A stretch of 64,000 nt of DNA. It comes from Paracoccaceae bacterium (lineage in GTDB: Bacteria > Pseudomonadota > Alphaproteobacteria > Rhodobacterales > Rhodobacteraceae). Below, piece after piece: positions 42,402 through 53,540 of this stretch (positions are counted from its first letter, which is position 1; every line of letters starts with the position of its first letter). The notes under the pieces were generated by a model. The model made no database searches, was not told where the DNA came from, and was given only the letters and a program-made list of their open reading frames with translations. The stretch covers positions 1 through 64,000 of the forward strand of contig JADGFD010000004.1 of the NCBI GenBank assembly GCA_016744015.1, written 5' to 3'. The position numbers and the translations under genes were made by a program.

Positions 42402-42824
42402 CTAGCCAACCAACTCTAGCCCGCTAAAGAAGAATGCGATTTCTTCGGCAGCAGTTTCTGGGGCGTCTGAGCCGTGCACCGAGTTTTCGCCGATCGAAAG
42501 TGCAAATTCTTTGCGGATGGTGCCTGCATCGGCATCGGCCGGGTTGGTTGCGCCCATCACTTCACGGTTTTTCGCAATTGCGTTTTCGCCTTCAAGTACC
42601 TGCACCACAATCGGCTCGGAAATCATGAATTCGCAAAGCTCGCCAAAGAAAGGCCGCTCAGAATGCACACCGTAAAACTGCTGGGCTTGTGCCAGTGAAA
42701 GCTGGATGCGCTTTGAAGCTACAATGCGTAGGCCGGCTTCTTCGAATTTGGCCACAATCGCGCCCGTAAGGTTGCGCTTAGTGGCATCGGGCTTGATGAT
42801 CGAAAATGTGCGTTGGATAGCCAT
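42402..42824 (-). CDS. ndk: Nucleoside diphosphate kinase
   Basis: A 140-residue NDK that transfers the gamma-phosphate of ATP to other NDPs through a phosphohistidine. The active-site His is in [16 protein letters not shown] near residue 117; [20 protein letters not shown] is the conserved N-terminus. The ATG at 42824 (MAIQRTFSI) is preferred over one two codons upstream. It is transcribed towards the ankyrin gene and ends at a clear terminator; it diverges from an ABC-F gene. Confidence 0.97.
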   Translation of the reverse strand: MAIQRTFSIIKPDATKRNLTGAIVAKFEEAGLRIVASKRIQLSLAQAQQFYGVHSERPFFGELCEFMISEPIVVQVLEGENAIAKNREVMGATNPADADAGTIRKEFALSIGENSVHGSDAPETAAEEIAFFFSGLELVG

Positions 42825-42950
42825 GGTCATGGTCCTTTTTAGCGGGCCATTTTGGCCCCGTTCAATGATGCCGCGCGTCTAGCACGCATAGGCGCGTTTG
42901 GAAAGCCCCCACTTGTTGACACCCCCGCTTGCTTAAGGCAAAAGCCCCTC

Positions 42951-44801
42951 ATGTTAGCTATCAAAAATATTACGTTCCGGCTGGAAGGCCGCGTGCTGCT
43001 GGATGATACCACGGCAATGATCCCCTCTGGCCATAAGGTGGGCATTGTTGGCCGCAATGGCACCGGCAAAACCACGCTTTTTAAGCTCATTCGCGGCGAG
43101 TGGGTGCTGGATGACGGTGCCATCAGCATTCCGCGCGGCACCCGCATTGGCGGTGTGGCACAGGAGGCACCTGCCAGCGATCTTTCGCTGCTCGAAACTG
43201 TGTTGGAGGCCGATCTTGAGCGCCATGCGCTGCTTCAGGAATCCGAGACGGCAACCGACGAAATGCGGATTGCCGAGATCCACACCCGCTTGGCCGATAT
43301 CGAAAGCCATTCGGCTGAGTCTCGTGCAGCTGCCATTTTGAACGGCCTTGGCTTTAATGCCGAGGCCCAAGCCCGCCCCTGCAAAGATTTCTCGGGCGGT
43401 TGGCGCATGCGGGTGGCCCTTGCGGCCGTGCTCTTTGCCAAGCCAGACTTTTTGCTGCTTGACGAGCCAACAAACTATCTCGACCTTGAGGGCACCATCT
43501 GGCTGGAAAATTTCCTTGTGAAATATCCTTACACCGTGCTGATCGTGAGCCATGATAAAGACCTGCTGAACCGCTCGGTAAATGCCATTCTGCACCTAGA
43601 CCAGCAAAAGCTGACGCTGTATCAGGGCAATTACGATAATTTTGACAACCAGCGTCGTGCGAAAATCGAGCAGCAGGTTGCGGCGAAAAAGAAGCAGGAT
43701 CGCGAGCGTGAGCATATGCAAAGCTTTGTGGACCGCTTCAAGGCGAAGGCCTCCAAAGCCAAGCAAGCGCAAAGCCGCGTGAAGGCGCTGGAGCGGATGA
43801 AGCCGATTGCCGAGATTGTGGGTGACGCGGTGGCCAGCTTTAACTTCCCCACGCCAGAGGAGCTTTCCCCGCCAATTGTGCGGATGGAAAATGCCAGCGT
43901 GGGCTATGATGGCAAAGCCATTTTGCGCGGGCTGGATTTGCGGATCGACCAAGATGACCGAATTGCGCTGCTCGGGGCAAACGGGCAAGGCAAATCAACG
44001 CTTTCCAAGCTTATTGCCGGGCGACTTGGCATTATGGGTGGCACTCTGCACAGCTCCAATAAGCTGCGCATTGGCTACTTTGCCCAACACCAAGTAGACG
44101 AGCTATTCCTCGACGAAACCCCGATACAGCACGTTATGCGTGAGCGGCCGAAAGAGACCCCCGCAAAAATTCGGGCGCGGCTGGCTTCGGGTGGGCTCGG
44201 GAATGAAGCACACGAAACTCTCGTTGCTAAGCTTTCAGGTGGGCAAAAGGCACGGCTTTCTATGCTGCTGGCCACCATTGATGCACCACACCTGATCATC
44301 CTCGATGAGCCGACAAACCACCTTGATATCCAATCCCGCGAGGCCTTGGTGCAAGCCCTTACGGCGTATAACGGTGCGGTCATTTTGGTGAGCCACGACT
44401 CAAGCCTTGTAGAGCTGGTGGCTGACCGCCTTTGGCTGGTGAAAGACGGCGCTGTGAAACCTTATCATGACGATATGGACGCCTATCGACGGATGCTTTT
44501 GAGCGAGCGTGGTGGGGCCGTAAAAGATGTGGCCAAAAAGCCGAAACCCGTAAAGCAGGCTCCTAAACCAAAGCCCGGTGCCGGGCTGCGGGCCGAGGTG
44601 GCCAAATGCGAAATGCGGGTGAACAAGCTGGAAGAAATGCGTGATAACATCGACCGCCGCTTGGGCAATAAAGCGCTTTATGAGCGCGGCGACCATGAGG
44701 AAATTGAAATGTGGACCAAGAAGCGCAAAGAGGTCATGAAAGGCCTTGAGCGCGCCGAAAGCCTGTGGATGAAAGCGCTGGAGCGGGTCGAACGGCGCTA
44801 G
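42951..44801 (+). CDS. ABC-F family ATPase
   Basis: A 616-residue cytosolic ABC-F protein with two nucleotide-binding domains and no membrane part. Domain 1: Walker A GRNGTGKTT near residue 34, signature FSGGWRMRVALA, Walker B LLLDEPTNYLD. The charged linker (RREHMQSFVDRFKAKAS region, about 245-290) is followed by domain 2: GANGQGKST near 346, LSGGQKARLSM, LIILDEPTNHLD. Such proteins act on ribosomes (YheS/EttA type). The C-terminal 90 residues are Lys/Pro-rich, then helical. The ATG at 42951 matches the family start MLAIKNITF. It ends convergently with a small gene, overlapping by four bases. Confidence 0.94.
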   Translation: MLAIKNITFRLEGRVLLDDTTAMIPSGHKVGIVGRNGTGKTTLFKLIRGEWVLDDGAISIPRGTRIGGVAQEAPASDLSLLETVLEADLERHALLQESETATDEMRIAEIHTRLADIESHSAESRAAAILNGLGFNAEAQARPCKDFSGGWRMRVALAAVLFAKPDFLLLDEPTNYLDLEGTIWLENFLVKYPYTVLIVSHDKDLLNRSVNAILHLDQQKLTLYQGNYDNFDNQRRAKIEQQVAAKKKQDREREHMQSFVDRFKAKASKAKQAQSRVKALERMKPIAEIVGDAVASFNFPTPEELSPPIVRMENASVGYDGKAILRGLDLRIDQDDRIALLGANGQGKSTLSKLIAGRLGIMGGTLHSSNKLRIGYFAQHQVDELFLDETPIQHVMRERPKETPAKIRARLASGGLGNEAHETLVAKLSGGQKARLSMLLATIDAPHLIILDEPTNHLDIQSREALVQALTAYNGAVILVSHDSSLVELVADRLWLVKDGAVKPYHDDMDAYRRMLLSERGGAVKDVAKKPKPVKQAPKPKPGAGLRAEVAKCEMRVNKLEEMRDNIDRRLGNKALYERGDHEEIEMWTKKRKEVMKGLERAESLWMKALERVERR

Positions 44802-45001
44802 CGGCGAACAGCTTTAACGCTGAGCGCCCGCCGATCAACCCTCACCTCCAGATGGCCATACTCAAATTCCTCTTCCGCAGGGTTATAAAAGGTTGTGGGC
44901 ACAAGAAATAGCGTTCCAAGGCCTTCTCTCGTGCCAAGTTTCAAGCCTTCCAGCGTCATATCCGGAAACCCGTGTGCGGGTTCATGAGTGTCCATAATCA
45001 C
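44798..45001 (-). CDS. Hypothetical protein, possibly the tail of a broken gene
   Basis: A 67-residue frame (MIMDTHEPAHGFPDMTLEGL..., ending DRRALSVKAVRR) that looks like genuine coding sequence but with no family I can name. The same frame upstream reads KANTRSFADGQIRIV without a start codon before a stop at about 45049, while another frame holds ENGGIFPYETTALAMKSQHA. The gene may therefore be the 3' part of a longer one damaged by a frameshift. The ATG at 44995 is the alternative start. Confidence 0.45.
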   Translation of the reverse strand: MIMDTHEPAHGFPDMTLEGLKLGTREGLGTLFLVPTTFYNPAEEEFEYGHLEVRVDRRALSVKAVRR

Positions 45002-45228
45002 AATGCGGATTTGCCCATCCGCAAAGCTGCGCGTGTTGGCTTTTCATGGCCAGCGCTGTGGTTTCATAAGGAAAGATGCCGCCGTTTTCGCAGGGCTGCA
45101 CCTGTTGGGCCGCCAGCGGGCCAGCGCCATCGGCAAATATTTAAACAATCTTTTATCCATGGCTTGCATCATGGCGTAAAAACCGCCTAAATCAAGCAAA
45201 ATGAGCTTCGCCAAATAAAAGGGTGTTT

Positions 45229-45840
45229 ATGGAACTTGATCTCGCTATCATGGCGTTTGTATCCCTGTTTGTGATCATTGATCCCATCGGGCTGGCCCCG
45301 CTTTTTGTGGCGGTCACCAAAAACAACACAAAGGCCGAGCGCCGCGGCATTGCCATTCGTGCCTGCCTTACCGGCATTGCGATACTGGCCCTTTTTGGTG
45401 TGGCGGGCGAGGCTGTGCTCTCGGTCATCGGCATTGGTATGCCTGCATTCCGAATCTCCGGTGGCCTGCTCCTCTTTCTGACGGCCATAGAAATGCTGTT
45501 TGAAAAACGCACTGAACGGCGAGAAAACCAAGCTGAGCCAGCGCCCGACCCATCTGTCTTTCCGCTCGCTATGCCACTTATTGCCGGCCCCGGGGCTATG
45601 ACAACCATGATCCTGCTCACCGGCCAGCAAAGCGATATTGTAGGGCAAGCCATGATCTTTGGTGTAATGGTCGCGGTTATTTTGATAGTTTTCATCCTAT
45701 TTATGCTCAGCGGCGTTTTGGAGCGCCTGCTAGGGCAAACCGGCATTAACCTTGTTAGCCGCCTTTTGGGCATGTTTCTGGCTGCCCTTTCGGTGCAATT
45801 TGTGATAGACGGGATAAAAGACATTGGGCTGGGGATATAA
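45229..45840 (+). CDS. MarC family membrane protein (UPF0056)
   Basis: A 203-residue inner-membrane protein with six spans. The first helix pair contains MAFVSLFVIIDPIGLAPLFV, the family signature, and a central loop has FPLAMPLIAGPGAMTTMILL near residue 107. The family was once linked to multiple-antibiotic resistance and some members move amino acids; the role of this one is unknown. The ATG at 45229 is chosen over a GTG two codons upstream. It is directly followed by the aspartic protease gene with no gap (TAAATG). Confidence 0.9.
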   Translation: MELDLAIMAFVSLFVIIDPIGLAPLFVAVTKNNTKAERRGIAIRACLTGIAILALFGVAGEAVLSVIGIGMPAFRISGGLLLFLTAIEMLFEKRTERRENQAEPAPDPSVFPLAMPLIAGPGAMTTMILLTGQQSDIVGQAMIFGVMVAVILIVFILFMLSGVLERLLGQTGINLVSRLLGMFLAALSVQFVIDGIKDIGLGI

Positions 45841-46431
45841 ATGCGTGACCTGAATAGCGATGATCATGCAGTATTGGTTTACCTGATTTTGATCCTGCTC
45901 GTAGTGGGCGGGTCCATGATTATTTCCAGCCGTGGACAGCTGAATAAAACCCTCCAGCAAGCCGCCATTTGGGGGCTGATCTTTGTGGGGGCCGTTGGGG
46001 CCTATAGCCTAAAAGACCGTATCGAATCCTCGCTCTACCCTGAGCGCGCCTTGATTTCAGAGCGTGGCACCGTCAGCTTTAACCGCGCGCGTGACGGGCA
46101 TTTCTATGCCGAGCTGGAGGTAAACGGCAAAAAGGTTGAATTTGTGGTTGATACCGGCGCCTCTGATATTGTGCTCTCACAACAAGACGCCGAATATTTG
46201 GGTTACGCAACTAGGGATCTAATTTACTCTGGCCGCGCCAGCACGGCTAATGGCGTGGTACCCATGGCGCGCATAACGCTCGACAGTGTGCTTCTCGGCC
46301 GCTTTGCCGACCAAAACATCGTCGCCACTGTAAACGGCGGAGAGTTGGATACCTCGCTCTTGGGCATGCGCTACCTAAAGCGCTTTCGCAAAATAGAGAT
46401 CGCCGGCTCGCGCCTAACACTCACACGCTGA
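45841..46431 (+). CDS. TIGR02281-type clan AA aspartic protease
   Basis: A 196-residue membrane-anchored retropepsin-like protein. Two hydrophobic N-terminal segments (VLVYLILILLVVGGSMIISS; AAIWGLIFVGAVGAYSL) are followed by a single protease lobe with the catalytic DTGASD at about residue 105 in EFVVDTGASDIVLS. One lobe means it would act as a dimer. The family is widespread in alphaproteobacteria, and its substrates are mostly unknown. It is immediately downstream of the marC gene. Confidence 0.9.
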   Translation: MRDLNSDDHAVLVYLILILLVVGGSMIISSRGQLNKTLQQAAIWGLIFVGAVGAYSLKDRIESSLYPERALISERGTVSFNRARDGHFYAELEVNGKKVEFVVDTGASDIVLSQQDAEYLGYATRDLIYSGRASTANGVVPMARITLDSVLLGRFADQNIVATVNGGELDTSLLGMRYLKRFRKIEIAGSRLTLTR

Positions 46432-46502
46432 CCTATATCAAGGCGCCCCCGAAACCAATTTCCTAACATGCCCTCATAGGCAACCTTTTGGAGGACAAAC
46501 CG

Positions 46503-47321
46503 ATGACCATCAAAAACATTCTTGTTTCTTTTAACGGCGGCGCACCAGCGGTGAGCGCGTTGGAAATGGCGATAACCCTCGCCGATCGCACGGGGGCGCA
46601 CCTAACGGGTGTGCTCACCCACGGCTTGCCGAATATGCTTTACGCGTATGGAGGCCACATTCCACAGGCGGCGATGGACCAGCTAGAGGAGGCCGACAAG
46701 CTGCATCGGGATGAGGTTTGCAAAACCTTTATGGAGATGACGTCCTCACGGCCAGCCGACCACACCCACTTTCTGGACATTTACGGCGAAGCCGATGAAA
46801 TGCTTATGGAAACCGCGCTCAGCTATGATCTCGTGGTCATGGGGCCACCCGAGAAAAGCGCGAACTTTCCGCATATGGAAGCCCATGCGGATGTGGTGGC
46901 CCGCAATAGTGGTAAGCCCGTTTTGGTGGTGCCAAAGGGCTACGATGCCGCGCAGTTTAATGGCAATGTGCTACTGGCCTGGGATGGGAAACGCGCCGCC
47001 TCACGCGCTATGTCTGATGTGGTTAAGCTGCTGGATTCCAGCGCAAAAATTGCGGTGCTTTGCATTGGTGAGACAAAAGCCACCACCAAAAAGGCCCAAC
47101 CTGTAATGACCCATCTGGCGCGACACGGCTTTGAAACTGAGCTTATATGTGAGAAATCCCGGAAAATTGCAAAAACCATTTTGGCAACAGCCAAAGAGCG
47201 GGAGGTCGGCGTGCTGGCCATGGGGGCCTACGAGCACGCCAAACTGGCCGAAGACCTGTTTGGCGGCGTTACCAATACTGTCCTGAAAAAGGCAAAAGTG
47301 CCCGTGCTGCTTTCGCACTAG
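46503..47321 (+). CDS. Universal stress protein (tandem UspA domains)
   Basis: A 272-residue cytosolic protein with two UspA-like halves. The first begins MTIKNILVSFNGGAPAVSAL; the second carries VLLAWDGKRAASRAMSDVVK near residue 158 and ends GVTNTVLKKAKVPVLLSH, with a GAYEHAKLAEDLFGGVTN nucleotide-site-like motif. Double-domain members bind ATP or other ligands under stress. The ATG at 46503 follows GGAGGACAAACCG. It is a single gene between the protease and the convergent TerB-like gene. Confidence 0.9.
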   Translation: MTIKNILVSFNGGAPAVSALEMAITLADRTGAHLTGVLTHGLPNMLYAYGGHIPQAAMDQLEEADKLHRDEVCKTFMEMTSSRPADHTHFLDIYGEADEMLMETALSYDLVVMGPPEKSANFPHMEAHADVVARNSGKPVLVVPKGYDAAQFNGNVLLAWDGKRAASRAMSDVVKLLDSSAKIAVLCIGETKATTKKAQPVMTHLARHGFETELICEKSRKIAKTILATAKEREVGVLAMGAYEHAKLAEDLFGGVTNTVLKKAKVPVLLSH

Positions 47322-47399
47322 ATTTCTGGAAAAGCGGGCGGGGTTTGCTATGGTTTCCGAATTGAATCCTTGCCCGTGTTTTCTGAAACCCGCGCCGTA

Positions 47400-47921
47400 T
47401 TAGCTTATCCGAAAGGCCCGCTTTACGTCATTCAGCGCCGCAATCTGCGCATCACTCCAGTCATCTTTTAACAGGTTTTTGAGCAGTTCCATCAGTTCTT
47501 GAAAGCCGTCAACGCCCGCAATCCTGTTCAGCCGCCTTGAAAGCCGCAATATCCCCGCCTCCGGTCCGCCGCTCTCAGAAGCCAGCCAGCGGCCCAGTAC
47601 CAGAAGCTCCTCAGCCTCGGCCTCGGACAGCTCCAACACAGACCGCACCTGAAGCGCTAGCATCCGTCGTTGTTCTTCGGTGGGCAGCGCGCCAAGCTCA
47701 AAAAAGCTATTGGCGATACCGGCGATTGCCAGCTTGGGGTCATCCACACTTTCAACCGGGTGTACATTCATGCGCCGCCTAAAACCAAAGCGGCGCGCAG
47801 CGGCTTTAATGTCTCCTGGCACTTCAGCGACAGCCTTAGCGATTTCTGCCGCATTGCGCGCCCTTTGTGCCCAAAAGTAGGCAGCCGCAATGATTCCGAT
47901 AATAGCGATAACAAATGGCAT
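47400..47921 (-). CDS. Membrane-anchored TerB-like protein
   Basis: A 173-residue protein with one N-terminal membrane helix (MPFVIAIIGIIAAAYFWAQR) and a helical domain resembling the TerB/DjlA tellurite-resistance fold (DPKLAIAGIANSFFELGALP, MLALQVRSVLELSEAEAEEL). The ATG at 47921 puts the membrane helix at the very start, which is the natural arrangement; an upstream start adds 20 residues of unlike sequence. It diverges from parE. The function of single TerB-like proteins is unknown. Confidence 0.75.
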   Translation of the reverse strand: MPFVIAIIGIIAAAYFWAQRARNAAEIAKAVAEVPGDIKAAARRFGFRRRMNVHPVESVDDPKLAIAGIANSFFELGALPTEEQRRMLALQVRSVLELSEAEAEELLVLGRWLASESGGPEAGILRLSRRLNRIAGVDGFQELMELLKNLLKDDWSDAQIAALNDVKRAFRIS

Positions 47922-47986
47922 GTTTCCCCCAAGGTGTCGCGTTAAACGGTAGGTCAAAAGGGCTGGCGCTTCAAGGCACAAATTAA

Positions 47987-50720
<2,734 letters not shown>

Positions 50721-50830
50721 CCTCCCTAAACAACACCCCCCCCACCCTATTGTAACATCCCCGTGAGCCCTATTGCTCCGCGCCGTCCGCCTCGCTAGCC
50801 TCTCCCTATAAACCATAGGGAGAAAGCATC

Positions 50831-51157
50831 ATGCAACGTCGTTCATTTTTGAGAATTCTTAGCGCTACGGGGGCTGCGGCCGCTTTGCCGCAGTTGGCCA
50901 GCGCGGCCACTACGCATCAAGTTTCGATTGAGGGGTTTGCCTTTAATCCGGCCTCATTGGCCGTGGCGGCGGGTGATACCGTGGTGTTTACCAATAATGA
51001 CCGTGCGCCACACACGGCCACGGCGAATGACCAGTCTTGGACCACGCCGACTTTGCGCAATGGGCAGTCTGCCGAGGTGGCTGTTGTTGCGGGCATGGAG
51101 GGCGGTTATTTTTGCGCCGTTCACCCCAATATGAAGGGTGCACTAACTGGCGTTTAG
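50831..51157 (+). CDS. Tat-exported cupredoxin
   Basis: A 108-residue blue-copper protein. A short twin-arginine signal (MQRRSFLRILSATGAAAALP) is followed by an amicyanin/pseudoazurin-like fold. The type-1 copper ligands are visible: His in DRAPHTATA near residue 62 and Cys, His, Met in FCAVHPNMKG at the end. It should carry electrons in the periplasm; the partner is not encoded nearby. Its 3' end overlaps the convergent ABC-F gene by 15 bases. Confidence 0.92.
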   Translation: MQRRSFLRILSATGAAAALPQLASAATTHQVSIEGFAFNPASLAVAAGDTVVFTNNDRAPHTATANDQSWTTPTLRNGQSAEVAVVAGMEGGYFCAVHPNMKGALTGV

Positions 51158-52945
51158 CTCTTCCAGTTCCATCCACTCGGCTTCGGCATCTGAAAGCATT
51201 TCGTGGCGCATGACCAGCGCGTCACTGGCTTTTTGAAACCTGTCAGGCTGAGTGGTGAAAAGCTCGGGGTCGGCCATCAGCCCTTCCAGCTTGGCGATCT
51301 CGGCTTCGAGCTTTTCAATCACTTCGGGCAGCGCTTTTAGGCGGTGCTCTTGCTTGAAGCTGAGGCCAGATTTGGTTGCGGTGATTTTCACCTGCGCGTC
51401 ACCTTTTTTCTTTGCCTTTTCCTGAATTTCCTCTGCCACCACGCCGCGCTGAGACTGGTAATCCGTCCAGCCGCCCGCATAGACAATCGCATTGCCGTCG
51501 CCTTCCATGGCGATGGTGGTATCGGCTACGCGATCAAGGAAATCTCGGTCGTGGGAAACGAGAATAACTGTGCCATCGTAGTCGTTTATCAGTTCTTGCA
51601 GCAGGTCAAGGGTTTCGACATCTAGGTCGTTGGTTGGCTCGTCGAGGATAAGCACGTTGCTTTCTTGCGCCATGATGCGGGCCAGTAGTAGGCGGGCTTT
51701 TTCGCCGCCGGAAAGGCTGCGGATAGGCGCGCGGGCTTGGGCCTCGGAAAACAGGAAATCCTTCAAATAGCCAACAACGTGGCGCGGATTGCCCCGCACC
51801 ATAACTTGGTCATTATTGCCAGAAACGCCAAGGGCCGGATCTCCGGTCAGGGCATCCCAGAGGGATTGGTTTGGGTCAAGCGCTTCACGGTTTTGGTCAA
51901 ACACCGCAAGCGAAAGATTCGTGCCGAGCTTAATCTCGCCGCTATCGGGCGCCAACTCTCCGGTGAGCATTTTCAAGAGCGTGGTTTTGCCGGTGCCGTT
52001 GGGGCCAACCAGCGCAATGCGGTCTCCGCGCATCACCCGCAGGCTGAAATCCTGCACGATGGGTTTGGCGAAGGCTTTTGATATTTCGCGGGCCTCAACC
52101 ACAAGGCGGCCTGATTTAGGACCACCTTCAAAGGCCATAGCCGCGCTGCCGATTTGCTTGATCTCGGCTGATTTTTGCGCGCGCATATCTTGCAAGCGGC
52201 GCACGCGGCCCATGTTCCTTTTACGGCGGCCAGAAATGCCCTCAACGGCCCAGCGAGCCTCGGCTTTTATCAGGCGTTTAAGCTTGTGGCGCTGCATGTC
52301 TTCGTCTTCAAAAACCTTGTCGCGCCATTCTTCAAAGCCCTCAAAACCGGTGTTTTGGCGGCGCACGATGCCGCGATCCACCCATAGGGTGGTGCGGGTG
52401 AGCGCGCGCAGGAAGGCCCGGTCGTGGCTTATCAGCACAAAAGCTTTGCGGGTTTGGGCAAGATGGCCCTCGAGCCACGCAATCGCCTCAATGTCGAGGT
52501 GGTTTGTCGGCTCATCAAGCAGCAACAGATCGGCCTCGGAGGCGAGGATTTGGGCAATGGCGGCGCGGCGACGCTCTCCGCCTGAAGCGTCAACACAGCG
52601 GATATCGGGGGAAAGCTTGATGCCTTCCATGGCGATCTCTACGCGGTAGAAGTCAGCGGGGTCGAGGCCCGCCGTGGCATAATCAAAGAGGGTTTCGAAG
52701 CCCGTGAAATCAGGGTCTTGCGCCATATAAGCCACGGCCATGCCGGGCTGCACAAAACGGCCGCCAGCGTCTGGCTCCATCAGGCCGGCCATCACTTTAA
52801 GCAGGGTTGATTTGCCCGAGCCATTGCGGCCCACAAGGCAAATGCGTTCGCCCGCGTGCACGGTCAGCTCCACCCCGTCAAACAGCGGGTGGCCGCCAAA
52901 GGTGAGCATAATATCGGATAGGGTCAGGATCGGTGCAGGTGCCAT
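51143..52945 (-). CDS. ABC-F family ATPase (Uup-like)
   Basis: A 600-residue two-domain ATPase without membrane spans. Domain 1: GRNGSGKST near residue 38, signature VDASGGERRRAAIAQIL, Walker B LLLDEPTNHLD. Domain 2: GPNGTGKTT near 317, LSGGEKARLLLARI near 420, LILDEPTNDLD. A C-terminal helical hairpin (ALPEVIEKLEAEIAKLEGLM) resembles the DNA-binding tail of Uup. It differs clearly from the other ABC-F gene in the window. It may act on ribosomes or, as for Uup, in genome stability. Confidence 0.93.
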   Translation of the reverse strand: MAPAPILTLSDIMLTFGGHPLFDGVELTVHAGERICLVGRNGSGKSTLLKVMAGLMEPDAGGRFVQPGMAVAYMAQDPDFTGFETLFDYATAGLDPADFYRVEIAMEGIKLSPDIRCVDASGGERRRAAIAQILASEADLLLLDEPTNHLDIEAIAWLEGHLAQTRKAFVLISHDRAFLRALTRTTLWVDRGIVRRQNTGFEGFEEWRDKVFEDEDMQRHKLKRLIKAEARWAVEGISGRRKRNMGRVRRLQDMRAQKSAEIKQIGSAAMAFEGGPKSGRLVVEAREISKAFAKPIVQDFSLRVMRGDRIALVGPNGTGKTTLLKMLTGELAPDSGEIKLGTNLSLAVFDQNREALDPNQSLWDALTGDPALGVSGNNDQVMVRGNPRHVVGYLKDFLFSEAQARAPIRSLSGGEKARLLLARIMAQESNVLILDEPTNDLDVETLDLLQELINDYDGTVILVSHDRDFLDRVADTTIAMEGDGNAIVYAGGWTDYQSQRGVVAEEIQEKAKKKGDAQVKITATKSGLSFKQEHRLKALPEVIEKLEAEIAKLEGLMADPELFTTQPDRFQKASDALVMRHEMLSDAEAEWMELEELNAS

Positions 52946-52976
52946 TCGCGTGCTATCGCCTGCCCAGCGAGGAAGG

Positions 52977-53351
52977 TCAAGCGGTATGATAGGTGAGTGC
53001 GGCGCGGATCAACATATCTATCGCCTCGGGCGGCGTTTCACCGGCTAAAAAATGCACGGCGCGATTGCCTTCAAAATTCAGATCAGGGCAAAGGGCACGA
53101 AAATCTGACATGAGGGACGATTGGCAATGGGTATAGATAGCAAAACCACCGGTTTTGGGCACGCCTAGCCGAATGGTGGAGCCTTTGGGCGCAAGATAAG
53201 CGGGCTGCCCCCAGCGCAGGGCTTCCTCCAGCGGGATATTCTCCGCCAGAGCAATCCCGAATATACGCGCCCGCAGGCCCAGCAGCCCCGCCCGCACCTC
53301 CGCAGGAAACGCAGCAAAAGCCGCCGCTACATTTGCATTCTCAATGTCCAT
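52977..53351 (-). CDS. DUF1801 domain protein
   Basis: A 124-residue protein of the DUF1801/YdhG-like fold, recognised by EEALRWGQPAYLAPKGSTIR near residue 42 and the late GNRAVHFLAGETPPEAIDML. The fold is small and alpha/beta; its biochemical role is unknown. It lies 31 bases downstream of nothing on its own strand that looks coupled, with its stop facing the start region of the ABC-F gene (same strand), so the two may be co-transcribed with this gene first. Confidence 0.85.
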   Translation of the reverse strand: MDIENANVAAAFAAFPAEVRAGLLGLRARIFGIALAENIPLEEALRWGQPAYLAPKGSTIRLGVPKTGGFAIYTHCQSSLMSDFRALCPDLNFEGNRAVHFLAGETPPEAIDMLIRAALTYHTA

Positions 53352-53373
53352 AAGCTTCCCTACTATATCAATC

Positions 53374-53452
53374 CTGACAAATCACGTCAGCAGTGTCCCA
53401 TATCGCTTGCGATATGTCGATTGTGAGGGGGTCGCCCCCCCCGATCAATCGA
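53374..53452 (+). promoter_or_regulatory. Cluster of three inverted repeats before ppiD
   Basis: CTGAC-N7-GTCAG (53374-53390), CATATCGC-TT-GCGATATG (53399-53416) and a larger repeat TCGATTG/CAATCGA (53417-53452) enclosing a G-run facing a C-run. All lie in the 189-base gap between the divergent DUF1801 and ppiD genes. They may be a structured leader, an operator array or a small repeat element; no T-run makes any of them a clear terminator. Confidence 0.5.
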
Positions 53453-53540
53453 AGCTCGCGGCCAATCCTGCCCTTTTGGCTTGCCACCCCCCGCAACCCG
53501 CCATAAAACGGCTTAAACAGTTTATGCAGGGGTGAACCAA

